The notes: generated from the letters alone by a model not told the origin. Numbered from the stretch's first letter, positions 1 through 8,664 are shown. The stretch is DNA of 64,000 nt from MVRV01 sp964469905 (GCA_964469905.1 CAYXZW010000010.1:6749-70748); one strand, 5' to 3'. Translations and numbers: made by a program.

Positions 1-976
1 CAACATCGTCGCCGCTGCGCGGCGGTTCGGCAAACTCGAACTTGATGGAGCGTTGTTCAACCGGTATTTCAATGCGTTCAATCTTGTCTATCTTCTTGAT
101 ACGTGACTGCACCTGGGAGGCATGGGAGGCCCTGGCTGCGAAACGGGCAATGAAGTCCTCTTCCTTGGCCAGCATTTCCTGCTGACGGCGGTGACTGGCC
201 AGCAGCTGCTCGCGCCGAATTTCCCGTTCCCGCAGATAAAAATCGTAATTGCCGCTGTAAGTAGTGATAGTGCGGTTAGCCACCTCAACAATGCGGTTCA
301 CCACCCGATTCATAAATTCACGGTCATGGCTGGTCATTAACAGTGCGCCCGTAAATGAGTTTTGCAGCCATTCCTCGAGCCAAATAATCGATTCCACATC
401 CAGATGGTTAGTCGGTTCATCCAACAAGAGCACATCCGGATTGATTGATAGTATTTTGGCGAGCGCAATGCGCATTTTCCATCCGCCGCTGAAAGTTTCC
501 ACCGGGTGATTATAGCTCTCCGGCCCGATGCCCAGTCCCGTGAGAATAATCTGCGCGCGGCTTTCCAGATCATAACCGCCGCGGTGCTCGAAGGCGGCCT
601 GAATGTTGCCATAGCGCGTGAGCAGATCGGCCATTTCATCTTCTTCCAGCGGCTGGCACATGGCGTCTTCCATCTGGGCAATCTGCTCCCCTAGTTCCAT
701 AACGTCCCCGGAGGCGGACATGACTTCCGCGAGCGCCGAGCGGCCGGACATGGCGCCGACATCCTGAGAAAAATAGCCGCAGACAGTATTGCGCGCTTTG
801 GTGATTTCTCCGGCATCGAACTCTTCTTCGCCCATAATCAGACGAAAGATACTTGTCTTGCCCGCGCCGTTGGGGCCCACCAGGCCGCTGCGCGACCCGG
901 GCAATATCTGAAAACTGGCATCCCGAAACAGGATTTGCGGTCCATGTTGTTTACTGATGCCGCTGAAATGAATCAT
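1..976 (-). CDS. ABC-F family ATPase, 3' end outside window
   Basis: This is the N-terminal 325 codons of an ABC-F protein; these soluble tandem ATPases act on ribosomes rather than in transport. Seen from the start: a first ABC domain with Walker A GPNGAGKTS near residue 37, signature FSGGWKMRIALAK near 175 and Walker B DVLLLDEPTNHLD near 195, then the charged helical linker typical of the family (LREREIRREQLLASHRRQQE). The second ABC domain lies beyond base 1. No transmembrane segment is visible. The ATG at 974-976 begins a normal ABC domain (MIHFSGISKQ). The subfamily (EttA, Uup or YheS/YbiT) cannot be settled from one half. Confidence 0.93.
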   Translation of the reverse strand, partial: MIHFSGISKQHGPQILFRDASFQILPGSRSGLVGPNGAGKTSIFRLIMGEEEFDAGEITKARNTVCGYFSQDVGAMSGRSALAEVMSASGDVMELGEQIAQMEDAMCQPLEEDEMADLLTRYGNIQAAFEHRGGYDLESRAQIILTGLGIGPESYNHPVETFSGGWKMRIALAKILSINPDVLLLDEPTNHLDVESIIWLEEWLQNSFTGALLMTSHDREFMNRVVNRIVEVANRTITTYSGNYDFYLREREIRREQLLASHRRQQEMLAKEEDFIARFAARASHASQVQSRIKKIDKIERIEIPVEQRSIKFEFAEPPRSGDDV

Positions 977-1046
977 ATAGTTTGAACCCCTTTTTAAACA
1001 GGGCGGACTGGTAACATATTCATGATTTTCCAGCAAGTCATCATTT

Positions 1047-1056
1047 AAAGGGGACG
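1047..1056 (+). repeat. AAAGGGGACG repeat, copy 1
   Basis: The same ten bases recur at 2027-2036, so the two direct copies bracket the AT-rich lipoprotein gene. Related GGGGACG strings occur near 2058 and, inverted, at 3532-3545 and 51857-51868. This looks like a REP-type dispersed motif; no transposase gene is in the window. Confidence 0.45.
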
Positions 1057-1229
1057 GTTGTCCATGATTTCTCGGGTTTAGATAAATGCTGTTATTTCAA
1101 GACCTGGCTGTATGCTCACGATCGTATGGTAGAAAGCAGAGAATAAAATGTTCCTCAACGCACTTGATAAAAAAGATGAATTACCTTAATAGAATTGCCA
1201 TTAATAGAATTATCCAAGGGAGAATAGTC

Positions 1230-2027
1230 ATGAAGAAAGTTATATCCGTATTAGTAATTATTACATTTCTTGCCGGGTGTGTTAGCTCACCAATTATTCC
1301 TCAAAAACAGATAGTAAGCAATTTCAAAAAGATAAAAGTTGTAGCAATTGAGCCACTTCCCTTAGAAATGCCATTTGATATTAGTAATATAAGTGCATCA
1401 AAAGGAGCAATTCTCGTAGTCGGTGCAGTATTAGGAGGAGCATTAGGTGGTGCCATTGCTGGTGCAATAGCTGCATCTATGGAAAGTGAAACTGAAAAAG
1501 ATGCTATGAAATCTGCCGAAGTTGAAAAATCATTAAGAGAAGGAACTGAGTGGATTCCAACAGTTATCTTGTCTGATTACGCTACTCGTCAAATTAATGG
1601 GACAGGAAAATCCGCAGAGCGGTTACTAACTTTGCAACCAATCCCGGGTGTTGTAAATCGTAGATATGCTGACTATGAAGAAAATTGGCTGAGATATACT
1701 AGAGCATGGTATGATGCTGAGACATCGCAACTTGATTATAGTGAGATAAAAATTAATGATGCTGACTTGGTCGCAGAGGTTGGGCTGGTCGTTTATTCAG
1801 CAGGTTCCAAACCTTATTTAATAGTAAAAGTTGCTGTAAAACTTGTCGATCCATCAACTAAAAAAGTTATTGGGCGAGCAAAGGATTATAAAATAACTGA
1901 TATTGGGAATCTGGAGGATATGCTGGCTAATAATGGCCTGAAATTCAAGCAGGAGTTTACAAAGATAGGTGAAATGTTAACAAAGAAATGTTTAGCTGAG
2001 CTTAATTTGTTAGAGGCTGACTCATGA
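1230..2027 (+). CDS. Predicted lipoprotein with glycine-zipper segment
   Basis: 265-residue exported protein of unknown function. The start at 1230 is preferred over an in-frame upstream extension to 1086 because it follows an AAGGGAGAA ribosome site and opens a lipoprotein signal (MKKVISVLVIITFLAGC), with the lipid-bearing Cys at residue 17. Near residues 60-85 is a Gly/Ala-rich stretch (GGALGGAIAGAIAA) like glycine zippers of outer-membrane-associated proteins. The rest is soluble and mixed alpha/beta. The gene is clearly richer in A+T than both neighbours and lies between two AAAGGGGACG repeats, the second overlapping its TGA stop. It stands alone between two minus-strand genes. Horizontal acquisition is an inference. 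Confidence 0.8.
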   Translation: MKKVISVLVIITFLAGCVSSPIIPQKQIVSNFKKIKVVAIEPLPLEMPFDISNISASKGAILVVGAVLGGALGGAIAGAIAASMESETEKDAMKSAEVEKSLREGTEWIPTVILSDYATRQINGTGKSAERLLTLQPIPGVVNRRYADYEENWLRYTRAWYDAETSQLDYSEIKINDADLVAEVGLVVYSAGSKPYLIVKVAVKLVDPSTKKVIGRAKDYKITDIGNLEDMLANNGLKFKQEFTKIGEMLTKKCLAELNLLEADS

Positions 2028-2392
2028 AAGGGGACGCAACAACAAAGAACAGGAACACGGGGACGCTGTTAACTTATTAACATCATCAGTAAAGCCACGC
2101 CATGCATGCATTTCCGGCGGTTGGACATTTACATTCACCAGCGTTTTTTGATTCTTTATTTCTTTTAATGACAGATGAATCCGACCCGGCATCCGCCGGG
2201 CAAAGCGGCAACGGCAACACAATCATCAATCAATACGATGACGGCACAACATCCGGTTCGGGTTCATCCGGCTGTTCGTCCGGCGCCTCAGTAGGGAAAT
2301 AGGTTCAACCATTATCTTTCATGACCCCATTATCTTAAAAATGGCGCCATGCTTCGCCTCTCGAGGCATTCCCTCCCCATATTTTTTATCTC
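2028..2392. other. Intergenic region with GGGGACG motifs, no convincing gene
   Basis: 365 bases between the lipoprotein gene and the 3' end of the HdrD-like gene. It starts with AAAGGGGACG (2027-2036) and has a second GGGGACG near 2058. A 66-codon plus-strand frame at 2102-2302 ends in a Gly/Ser-rich tail, but has no ribosome site and no recognisable domain. It could be the tail of a lost surface-protein gene. Confidence 0.4.
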
Positions 2393-3421
2393 TTAGGCCG
2401 GCTTGTCTTCCGGCAGGGTTTCACCGATGGCAAGGCGGCAAATGTCGCTGATCATGTAGTTGGCCATCCCCGCCCCCTTTACCTTCTTGCCCAGGGTCCG
2501 GTAGCACATGGGGCAGAGATAGACCATCGCCTCGGCACCGTTGTCTTTGGCGTCCTGAATATTTTTGTCCCGGAAGGGTTCGAAGTTCTTGCCCCGGGGA
2601 AAGAGCTTCAGGTTCGGTCCCGCCAATTCCACACCGCAGCAGATGGCGTTGATCCCATCATACTGGCGGGCGACGCGCTCCACACCGATGAGAGCGAAGA
2701 TTTCATCTAAGTAATGATCCTTCTCCGGCGTGTAGCGGGAGGCGCAGGGTCGCTGGTAGGCAACCTTCATATTGAGCTTATTGATCCGTCCCGGATGCTC
2801 CTTCAGGTAATCCGCCAAGTATTCCAGCATGGAAACGGGACGGAAGGGGAGTTTGATCCCTAATTCCGGGGCCATGCCTTTCAACAGGGCGTAGCAGTCG
2901 TCATGGACGAAGACTATCTCCTTGGCCCCCGATTTGGCCAGGTTGTCAACTAATCCCTGGATACGATCCCGCATGATGGATTCGTCACCCATGTGTGCAA
3001 ACAGGACATTGCAGAAATAATGGCGCCCCTTGAGCACCGGCAGTTCCTGGAAAAGATCCCCCTGGATCGCCCAGGGCATACTGCCATCCATAACGCATAT
3101 GGACATGACCCGGTCCTTGGGTGGTTCTATGGCTTTAGGTTCCCCCTCTGCCTTGAAGCGATCAGCCATCTGGGAGCGCAAGGCCGGATCGGTAAAATCA
3201 CCAGCCTCTTCCATCTTTTTCAGGATCAGGTCAAAGGGACGGGCGTCCTTGGGACAGTATTCATTACAGGCGATACAGGTTACACAATCATAAATCCAGT
3301 CCACCTTTTCCCCCTGGACCAGCTTCCGGAAGGCCTCACCTCCTGTTTTTTCATTGAAATCGAGATAATGGCACTTCGCTAAACACTTGCCGCAAAAATC
3401 GCACTTCTCTTCGTGAAACAT
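2393..3421 (-). CDS. HdrD-like (Fe-S)-binding protein, two ferredoxin clusters plus CCG domains
   Basis: 342-residue soluble redox protein of the heterodisulfide-reductase subunit D/GlpC/LutA superfamily. Residues 8-70 carry two 4Fe-4S motifs (CDFCGKCLAKC and CVTCIACNEYCP). The C-terminal part has the cysteine-rich CCG signatures: PCASRYTP, then AICCGVELAG, then YLCPMCYRTLGKK. In known relatives such domains bind non-cubane [4Fe-4S] clusters and pass electrons to or from disulfides, quinones or flavoproteins. It lies last in a minus-strand run with an acyl-CoA synthetase, dehydratase and enoyl-CoA hydratase, 121 bases after the synthetase. A role in electron transfer linked to acyl-CoA oxidation is inferred; the partner is unknown. 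Confidence 0.85.
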   Translation of the reverse strand: MFHEEKCDFCGKCLAKCHYLDFNEKTGGEAFRKLVQGEKVDWIYDCVTCIACNEYCPKDARPFDLILKKMEEAGDFTDPALRSQMADRFKAEGEPKAIEPPKDRVMSICVMDGSMPWAIQGDLFQELPVLKGRHYFCNVLFAHMGDESIMRDRIQGLVDNLAKSGAKEIVFVHDDCYALLKGMAPELGIKLPFRPVSMLEYLADYLKEHPGRINKLNMKVAYQRPCASRYTPEKDHYLDEIFALIGVERVARQYDGINAICCGVELAGPNLKLFPRGKNFEPFRDKNIQDAKDNGAEAMVYLCPMCYRTLGKKVKGAGMANYMISDICRLAIGETLPEDKPA

Positions 3422-3483
3422 AACAGCCTCCCGTATTTTTCATAGAACAAATTGAATCCCCATTACGAACAGTAGAAGCATAG

Positions 3484-3545
3484 GGTCAGGTCTTGCAATG
3501 ACAGCATTTATCTAAGACTCGAGACATTTGGGCGTCCCCTTTTTA
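3484..3545 (-). repeat. REP-like fragment between synthetase and HdrD-like genes
   Basis: On the minus strand the sequence begins with the stop codon of the acyl-CoA synthetase inside AAAAAGGGGACGCC (3532-3545) and then contains TGCAAGACCTGACCC at about 3482-3496. The GGGGACG part matches the motifs around the 1230-2027 gene. I recognise both strings as resembling dispersed repeats of deltaproteobacteria, but copy number elsewhere cannot be seen here. Confidence 0.35.
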
Positions 3546-5243
3546 ATTGGCGTCCCAGCCGCCGGCTTTGCGTAGCGATTCGAGTATGGGTTCGGCAAGG
3601 TTCTGCAATGCGATTTTGTCCACCTTGGTGCTTCTGGTCAGGGGAAAGTCGCGATCGGCAGGCCATATCTCCACATGCTGGGGACGCTTATAGGACGCGA
3701 TTTCCTTGCAGTGATCCATTACCTCCTGCGCGTTTAATTGTACTCCTTTTTTCGGTCTGACAAAGGCGAAAATTCCATCATCAAATATTTTATGCTTCAT
3801 GCCGATGACCTCGACTAGATCGACACCCGCGAGTTTCGCTATGTGATCTTCCACCTCGCCCGGAAACACCTTGAACCCTTTTTGCTTGATCATGAATTTC
3901 TCTCTGCCGGAAAGAAACAGCGCCCGGTATGTGCCCATGTCCTTGAAATAGCCGATGTCCCCGGTGTAAAGAATGCCTTCTCTCGATATTGCTTTTGCCG
4001 TTGCCTCGGGCTGGCCGTAATAACCGAGAAAGACGACGGGCGGATGATAGCATATTTCCCCGATCTCGCCGTCGGGCAGTTCCTCGCCCGCTGCTCCGCT
4101 TGCCTGCATGGGCTTCCGGATTGTCACTGCCGCCAGATCGTCGAAAGCTCGTCCCACCTGTCCGGCCATTTCCTCAAAGCTGATGCCGGGAGGCGTAAAG
4201 GTCGCAAACCCGGCGTTTTCCGTCATGCCGATGCCGGTGCCGATCATCGGGGCCATAGTGGACAACTTCTTTAAGAATTCCACATCGACTGCCGATCCCG
4301 CGTAGGCTACGACTTTCAGACTGCTGAGATCATATTTGCTGTAGTCGGGATGGGCCCACATCATCCTAAACTGCGTCGGAATCTGTCCCAGAGCATCTAT
4401 TTTGTGTTTGGCAATAGCCTCCAGGCTCATTTTGACGTCGAATATTCTGAGCAGAATGGCGGTGCCCCCGAGAAAAATTGTGGTCATGAATGTTTCCGTG
4501 ACGCAACCCACATGGCTGGGAGGGAGGTTGACCAGTATTTTGCCCTTTTCCATATTCATTCCCCGCGCCAGTATGCGGTTTTGGACGATTATATTTTCAT
4601 GGCAGAGGAGTGCCGGTTTGGGCTCGCCGGTAGTTCCGGTAGTGTAAATGATCAGGGCAGGGGTTCTCTTGTCGATCTGTTCGTAACTCTTTTTGAGATT
4701 TCCCGTAAAGATGTCTTTTATTTTCAGCCAGACTAGGCTTTTCTTATCCATCATCTCACTGATACTGATGGCCCCGTCGATGATGTCACCCGGCTGGGGC
4801 GTCGGGGTAAACTGCACAAGGTGCTTTACGTAGGGGCATTTTTCCCTGACCGCGCTGCCGGAAGTGCGAAAATCTCTCACCGGTGTATTTCCAAGAAAGA
4901 AAAAGGCCTTCGGCTTGATCTTGTCGATGTCCCGCACAACCTCGGCATCCTGAAGGCGAACATCCAGCGGAGCAATGATGGCGCCTACCTTAAAGCAGGC
5001 GTACATCAGCATAAGATGCTCCGGCAGCAAGACGAGCAGAGTAGCAACGGTGTCGCCCTTCTTTATTCCCATATCGAGAAGCTTTAGAGCAAAAAAATCG
5101 ACCAGAGAGGCAAATTTCTTATAGGTGAATGATCTGTCATCCTCATGCTGGACCATAGCGACAGCGTCGGGCGTTTTCTCTGCCCAGTATTCGATGTAGG
5201 AATTGACCAGAGGCAACTGCAGTTCTTCTTTATGATTTGTCAT
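3543..5243 (-). CDS. AMP-forming acyl-CoA synthetase (ligase)
   Basis: 566-residue member of the ANL superfamily. It should activate a carboxylic acid to its CoA thioester with ATP, via an acyl-adenylate. The P-loop is IIYTTGTTGEPKPALL near residue 200, the aromatic/substrate region includes GTGIGMTENAG near 345, the hinge motif reads YTGDIGYFKDMG near 445, and the C-terminal domain keeps SGREKFMIKQKGFKVFPGEV with a Lys-rich end for adenylation (TRSTKVDKIAL). Length suits a medium/long-chain or aromatic acid ligase. The start at 5243 follows GGAGGGTGCC. It begins 18 bases after the dehydratase gene ends, so the two are co-transcribed. The substrate cannot be told. Confidence 0.92.
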   Translation of the reverse strand: MTNHKEELQLPLVNSYIEYWAEKTPDAVAMVQHEDDRSFTYKKFASLVDFFALKLLDMGIKKGDTVATLLVLLPEHLMLMYACFKVGAIIAPLDVRLQDAEVVRDIDKIKPKAFFFLGNTPVRDFRTSGSAVREKCPYVKHLVQFTPTPQPGDIIDGAISISEMMDKKSLVWLKIKDIFTGNLKKSYEQIDKRTPALIIYTTGTTGEPKPALLCHENIIVQNRILARGMNMEKGKILVNLPPSHVGCVTETFMTTIFLGGTAILLRIFDVKMSLEAIAKHKIDALGQIPTQFRMMWAHPDYSKYDLSSLKVVAYAGSAVDVEFLKKLSTMAPMIGTGIGMTENAGFATFTPPGISFEEMAGQVGRAFDDLAAVTIRKPMQASGAAGEELPDGEIGEICYHPPVVFLGYYGQPEATAKAISREGILYTGDIGYFKDMGTYRALFLSGREKFMIKQKGFKVFPGEVEDHIAKLAGVDLVEVIGMKHKIFDDGIFAFVRPKKGVQLNAQEVMDHCKEIASYKRPQHVEIWPADRDFPLTRSTKVDKIALQNLAEPILESLRKAGGWDAN

Positions 5244-5261
5244 GGCACCCTCCGTTATTAT

Positions 5262-6137
5262 TTATTCTTTAATCCGGATATAACCGTTATTGATAGCCTT
5301 CTGTCCTTCGCCGTTTTGCACGTTGAAGAACACATCACTCCCTTTGCCGGTGCTGGTTTTGCCAATCTGCCGGACTGTAATGTTCGTACCCGGCAGCACC
5401 ATGCCCGTAAATCTGCAGTATATTGTTTTTATCCTCTCCGGGTCGCCGGCAGCTTCCCGATTGATAATGTCCCGCACCGCAAAGGCCAGGGTAGCTGTTC
5501 CCTGGAGGATGATATCCGGCAGCCCCACCTGATGGGCAAACTGTCGGGAGGTATGAATGGGGAAATAGATATTGGTGCAACCGTCATAGACAAAGGGAGT
5601 CAATTTGTCGATCGGGATGATGTTTTCCCATTGTATGTTTTCGGAGCCCATTTGCGGTACTTTCGGGATATTTTCCATTCCTGTTGCTTCGCCCCGGCAG
5701 GTAACCCCCCGCATGAGTCCACCGATATGCTCGGTAAACACGGGGCTCCCATTCTTATCGGACGCGGCAAAGCGAATGATTACGTGAGTGCCGGCCCGGT
5801 GGGGCTCAATGGCGGCAATGCACCCTCTTACTGTAAGTTCATCGCCGGGCCGGACAAAACGGTGAAATTCCAGATGCTCGGTAAAATGCACCTGGGTGGC
5901 CAAAAGCTCCCGCGGAAAATCCGCCGCTTCAATATATTCCCAGATCCGCTCCGCTATAGGCCAGGTTAGGGCAGCACAGTTCATGGGGTGGGCAATTATC
6001 CCTCCCGGCCGTTCATCGTTAAAATAGGCTTCATTGGGATCATTGATGGCCGCCGCATAGTTCATGGTGCTGCGCCAGGTGACAGTTGTTTGATAATCGC
6101 GCAGAGTTGTTCCGGCAAAGGATGAATCGAGATGCAT
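5262..6137 (-). CDS. Double-hotdog acyl dehydratase (MaoC/FAS1-dehydratase type)
   Basis: 291-residue protein with two tandem hotdog folds, likely adding or removing water at an enoyl/hydroxyacyl-CoA. The N-terminal half carries a MaoC-N-like segment (NYAAAINDPNEAYFND, then AHPMNCAALTWP). The C-terminal half has the MaoC-like IYFPIHTSRQFAHQVG followed by ILQGTATLAF. The ATG at 6137 is chosen over one at 6152 because it sits seven bases after GGAGGA. In the C-terminal hotdog the usual Gly-Asp-x-Asn-Pro-x-His reads Asn-Ile-Tyr-Phe-Pro-Ile-His, so the acidic residue seems lost there. It is followed after 18 bases by the acyl-CoA synthetase gene. Confidence 0.8.
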   Translation of the reverse strand: MHLDSSFAGTTLRDYQTTVTWRSTMNYAAAINDPNEAYFNDERPGGIIAHPMNCAALTWPIAERIWEYIEAADFPRELLATQVHFTEHLEFHRFVRPGDELTVRGCIAAIEPHRAGTHVIIRFAASDKNGSPVFTEHIGGLMRGVTCRGEATGMENIPKVPQMGSENIQWENIIPIDKLTPFVYDGCTNIYFPIHTSRQFAHQVGLPDIILQGTATLAFAVRDIINREAAGDPERIKTIYCRFTGMVLPGTNITVRQIGKTSTGKGSDVFFNVQNGEGQKAINNGYIRIKE

Positions 6138-6186
6138 GTTCTGTTCCTCCATTATGATTTGGTAACAGCAGTATGTTTTCCTGATG

Positions 6187-6489
6187 TTATTTTTTTAGAA
6201 TTCCTTTTTTCAACGGGAGCCACCACGTAAACCCGAAGAGCCATGTCTTGATGAGTGTACGCGGGAGCGAAAGGTTTTTCGCTCTACCGGCTGCGAGGCC
6301 GATGGGTGATTCCGCCAGGTGCAGAAAGGCGAGCGCCAGAAAAATGCTCCACGCCCCGATCCCGCCCTCCGGGAACAGGTAATAGCCGGCGGCTATAGCC
6401 AGGAGAAAAAGGCCGATGGCACCGACCTCCAGAAAGAACCAAAAACCTCTAGAAGAACCCATTAAATACTCCCGGGTATGTTGAAACAT
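6187..6489 (-). CDS. Small membrane protein, unknown function
   Basis: 100-residue protein with two clear hydrophobic segments: one near residues 15-37 (FLEVGAIGLFLLAIAAGYYL) and one near 45-65 (WSIFLALAFLHLAESPIGLA), then a basic tail (TLIKTWLFGFTWWLPLKKG). The ATG at 6489 is taken; the frame extends eight codons further to a TTG at 6513, but neither start has a strong ribosome site. It sits between the enoyl-CoA hydratase and dehydratase genes on the same strand, 49 bases before the latter, and may share their transcript. I do not recognise a family. Confidence 0.6.
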   Translation of the reverse strand: MFQHTREYLMGSSRGFWFFLEVGAIGLFLLAIAAGYYLFPEGGIGAWSIFLALAFLHLAESPIGLAAGRAKNLSLPRTLIKTWLFGFTWWLPLKKGILKK

Positions 6490-6738
6490 GCTTTTGCCGA
6501 TTATAAGAATCAACGCGTCTTATTCCATATTAATCCGACGCGCAGGCCGGCATCCTCAAAAGAATAATGACGTCAATGTTGTGCTTTTAGACAGGCGCGG
6601 CGTTGTATGGTGAACCGGTGCAACGGAACTCCCCACCCCCGTTATGCTTACGGCGATGGGGAGATGGCGGACATGGGAATTTATCCCGGGAAACATCCGG
6701 TCAGCAGTGCAAAAAACGACCCGCCGCAGATCATAGGG

Positions 6739-7524
6739 TCATTTACCCTTGAAAATCGCCTCGCGTCGTTCCAGGAAGGACATCATCCCTTCCTTGACGT
6801 CCTCGCTCGACATCAAAGGTATCAGATCAGGAATGAGACGTTCAAACGCCGCCTTGTCCCCATGCGATTTGGTAAATCGCGCGGATTTGAGAGCCGCCAT
6901 GACACCCAGAGGGCCGCGTTTGGAAATATCCGTAGCGATTTGTACAGCCCGCTCTAATTCTTTTCCCGGTTCTGTGACTTCCTGTGCAAGACCAGTACGC
7001 AAAGCCACTTCACTGGTCATTTCATCGCCGGTGAGGAGATAGCGCATGGCGTTTCCCCAGCCTATTTCCTGGAAGAGGCGAACCGTGCCGCCGCCTACCG
7101 GATAGATGCCTCGCTTCACTTCCAGCAGCGCGATGCGAGCGTCGCTGGCGACCACGCGAATGTCCTGCGCCAGTAGAAGCTCGAAACCGATGGTATAACA
7201 GCGACCCTGAATGGCCATAACCACCGGTTTTCGGCATCGATTTTCCTCGTCATAGCCCAACGGATGAATGCAGCCGTCTGGCAGCGTCCATTTTCCGCCG
7301 GAGAATACCTTGGCCCATTTGTCCAGCTCGAGGCCCGAAGTGAAATGCTTTCCATGAGCGAAAAGTACACCGCAGCGCAGGTCGGGATTTCTGTCCAGCT
7401 CGCCGTAAGCGTAAGCAAGTTCCTCGTACATTTCCAGATCAAAGGCATTTTGTTTCTCGGGACGGTTCAGCCCCATGAGAAGCACGTGTTCACGCGTTTC
7501 GACAGTAATACGTGTATATTCCAT
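6739..7524 (-). CDS. Enoyl-CoA hydratase/isomerase family protein
   Basis: 261-residue crotonase-fold protein acting on an acyl-CoA thioester. The NRPEKQNAFD motif near residue 20, the oxyanion-hole region HFTSGLELDKWA near 60-72 and AIQGRCYTIGFELLLAQDI near 105 are typical. ALLEVKRGIYPVGGGT provides the Glu equivalent to rat hydratase Glu144, but the position of Glu164 (in AMEMVLTG) reads AMRYLLTG, so the second catalytic Glu is Arg. The protein may therefore be an isomerase, hydrolase or other crotonase rather than a hydratase. It is the most upstream gene of the minus-strand catabolic run ending at 2393, though the 249-base gap after it leaves co-transcription uncertain. Confidence 0.87.
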   Translation of the reverse strand: MEYTRITVETREHVLLMGLNRPEKQNAFDLEMYEELAYAYGELDRNPDLRCGVLFAHGKHFTSGLELDKWAKVFSGGKWTLPDGCIHPLGYDEENRCRKPVVMAIQGRCYTIGFELLLAQDIRVVASDARIALLEVKRGIYPVGGGTVRLFQEIGWGNAMRYLLTGDEMTSEVALRTGLAQEVTEPGKELERAVQIATDISKRGPLGVMAALKSARFTKSHGDKAAFERLIPDLIPLMSSEDVKEGMMSFLERREAIFKGK

Positions 7525-7902
7525 TGTTACAAATCCTCCTGACTGTTGTTTTTATTCATTGGCATATAGCCATACATATCGCACAGGTGAGTCCATTTAG
7601 CAAGACTATTACAGAGGACAATGTGTCCGTTTTCCCCGGGGAAGATATGGGAAACACATGATCCATTTTTTCAGATTCATAAAAGCTCGCCACGGAAGGA
7701 AACGCATTCCATAGCGCATTCAATAAAACGGTTTTATCAATGTTGTCTTTTGCCACTGTTTTAGCTCTCTTTATAAAACGACCTTAATTAATGGAAATGC
7801 CATTGGAATTTCATATTACTTCTTCTGGGGAAATATGCGCTGCCCCAATCATTTTCTCTGTTGTTATTAATTATACTTTACCACAGTTATTTAGCATATG
7901 TA
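7525..7902. other. Intergenic region with no supported gene
   Basis: Divergent region between the enoyl-CoA hydratase gene and the element at 7903. A 66-codon minus-strand frame (7556-7756, GTG start) has no recognisable domain and is not called. The stretch 7790-7900 is AT-rich. The promoter of the minus-strand cluster should lie close to 7525-7600, but no convincing boxes were seen. Confidence 0.3.
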
Positions 7903-7937
7903 AGATGAAATGACTATTTCATTTAACTGTGCGGCAT
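7903..7937 (+). repeat. 35-bp palindromic upstream element, copy 1
   Basis: Identical over 35 bases to 9914-9948. It contains the perfect inverted repeat ATGAAAT-GACT-ATTTCAT, and a CTTAAGAA follows at 7942-7949. It lies 32 bases upstream of a strong -35 box. A shared operator or activator site is the favoured reading; a small mobile repeat is the alternative. Confidence 0.7.
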
Positions 7938-7968
7938 CCATCTTAAGAATGTACCTGCCAATTTCGCC

Positions 7969-7997
7969 TTGACATATAAAATCGGCGTCCCTATACT
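7969..7997 (+). promoter_or_regulatory. Strong sigma70-type promoter for the AbfB-domain gene
   Basis: TTGACA at 7969-7974, a 17-base spacer, and TATACT at 7992-7997. It lies 131 bases upstream of the GTG start at 8128 and 32 bases downstream of the 35-bp palindromic element. Confidence 0.75.
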
Positions 7998-8127
7998 CGC
8001 ATCCAATGAAAGCAAGTTCTTACCAGGCAGAACGGGCTTTCTCAGAGGCACTGGAAAAGAGTTGTTGAAAGTGGAACTGATATGTCGGGAGCATCTTGGC
8101 ATGTAAATTTATCAAGGAGGTTATGCA

Positions 8128-8664
8128 GTGAAAGAAAATAATTCCATGTTCAGAAGTATAGTCGGTATGGTTTTAATTCTTACGATTGGATTTGTTTTAA
8201 TCTGTGCAGCGGCACCTGACTCTTTTGCCCAACCAGCGTTATCTTCCTTTCAGTCTGTTAATTATCCCGACCGATATATCCGTCACAAGGGCTTTTTGGG
8301 CTACATAGATCCCATAAATTCACAATTGGACAGAAAAGATACCAGTTTTGTCGTTGTACCTGGTCTTGCCGATAAAAAGATGTTTTCTTTTTGTTCCGTG
8401 AACTATCCCGATCACTACTTGAGGCATCAGAACTTTGAGATGAAGCTGCACCGTTTGGAAGGTAGCGATCTTTACAGGAACGATGCCACATTTAGAATTG
8501 TTCCCGGCCTGTATGGCGAGGGTGGGTTTTCCTTCGAATCAGTTAACTACCCTGGCTATTATATACGACACCAGAACTTCCGACTTTATATTCATCACAT
8601 CGACGGAAGCGAACTTTTCAGAAAAGACGCGACCTTCATACTGAAGTCCGGATTAGCGCCTTAG
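8128..8664 (+). CDS. Secreted AbfB-like beta-trefoil protein
   Basis: 178-residue exported protein formed almost wholly of three homologous repeats of about 45 residues, each with SVNYPxxYxRHxxF and ending in a [DN]ATF or DTSF motif: at about 46-90 (QSVNYPDRYIRHKGF), 91-135 (CSVNYPDHYLRHQNF) and 136-178 (ESVNYPGYYIRHQNF). This is the pattern of the AbfB/CBM42 beta-trefoil domain, known to bind arabinose side chains in arabinofuranosidases, but there is no catalytic domain. A hydrophobic signal segment covers residues 12-32 with a likely cut near SFAQP. The GTG start is fixed by AAGGAGG seven bases upstream. Binding of a sugar is inferred from the family only. Confidence 0.85.
   Translation: MKENNSMFRSIVGMVLILTIGFVLICAAAPDSFAQPALSSFQSVNYPDRYIRHKGFLGYIDPINSQLDRKDTSFVVVPGLADKKMFSFCSVNYPDHYLRHQNFEMKLHRLEGSDLYRNDATFRIVPGLYGEGGFSFESVNYPGYYIRHQNFRLYIHHIDGSELFRKDATFILKSGLAP

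Noticed and set aside
2102..2302. 66-codon plus-strand ORF with a Gly/Ser-rich tail
   Set aside because: No ribosome site, no domain, and low-complexity end; more likely a chance frame or a decayed gene tail.
5145..5969. 274-codon plus-strand ORF across the dehydratase gene
   Set aside because: Antisense to the dehydratase and synthetase genes; no ribosome site or domain.
7556..7756. 66-codon minus-strand ORF with GTG start upstream of the enoyl-CoA hydratase gene
   Set aside because: No recognisable domain, weak ribosome site and no conserved-looking pattern; left as intergenic.
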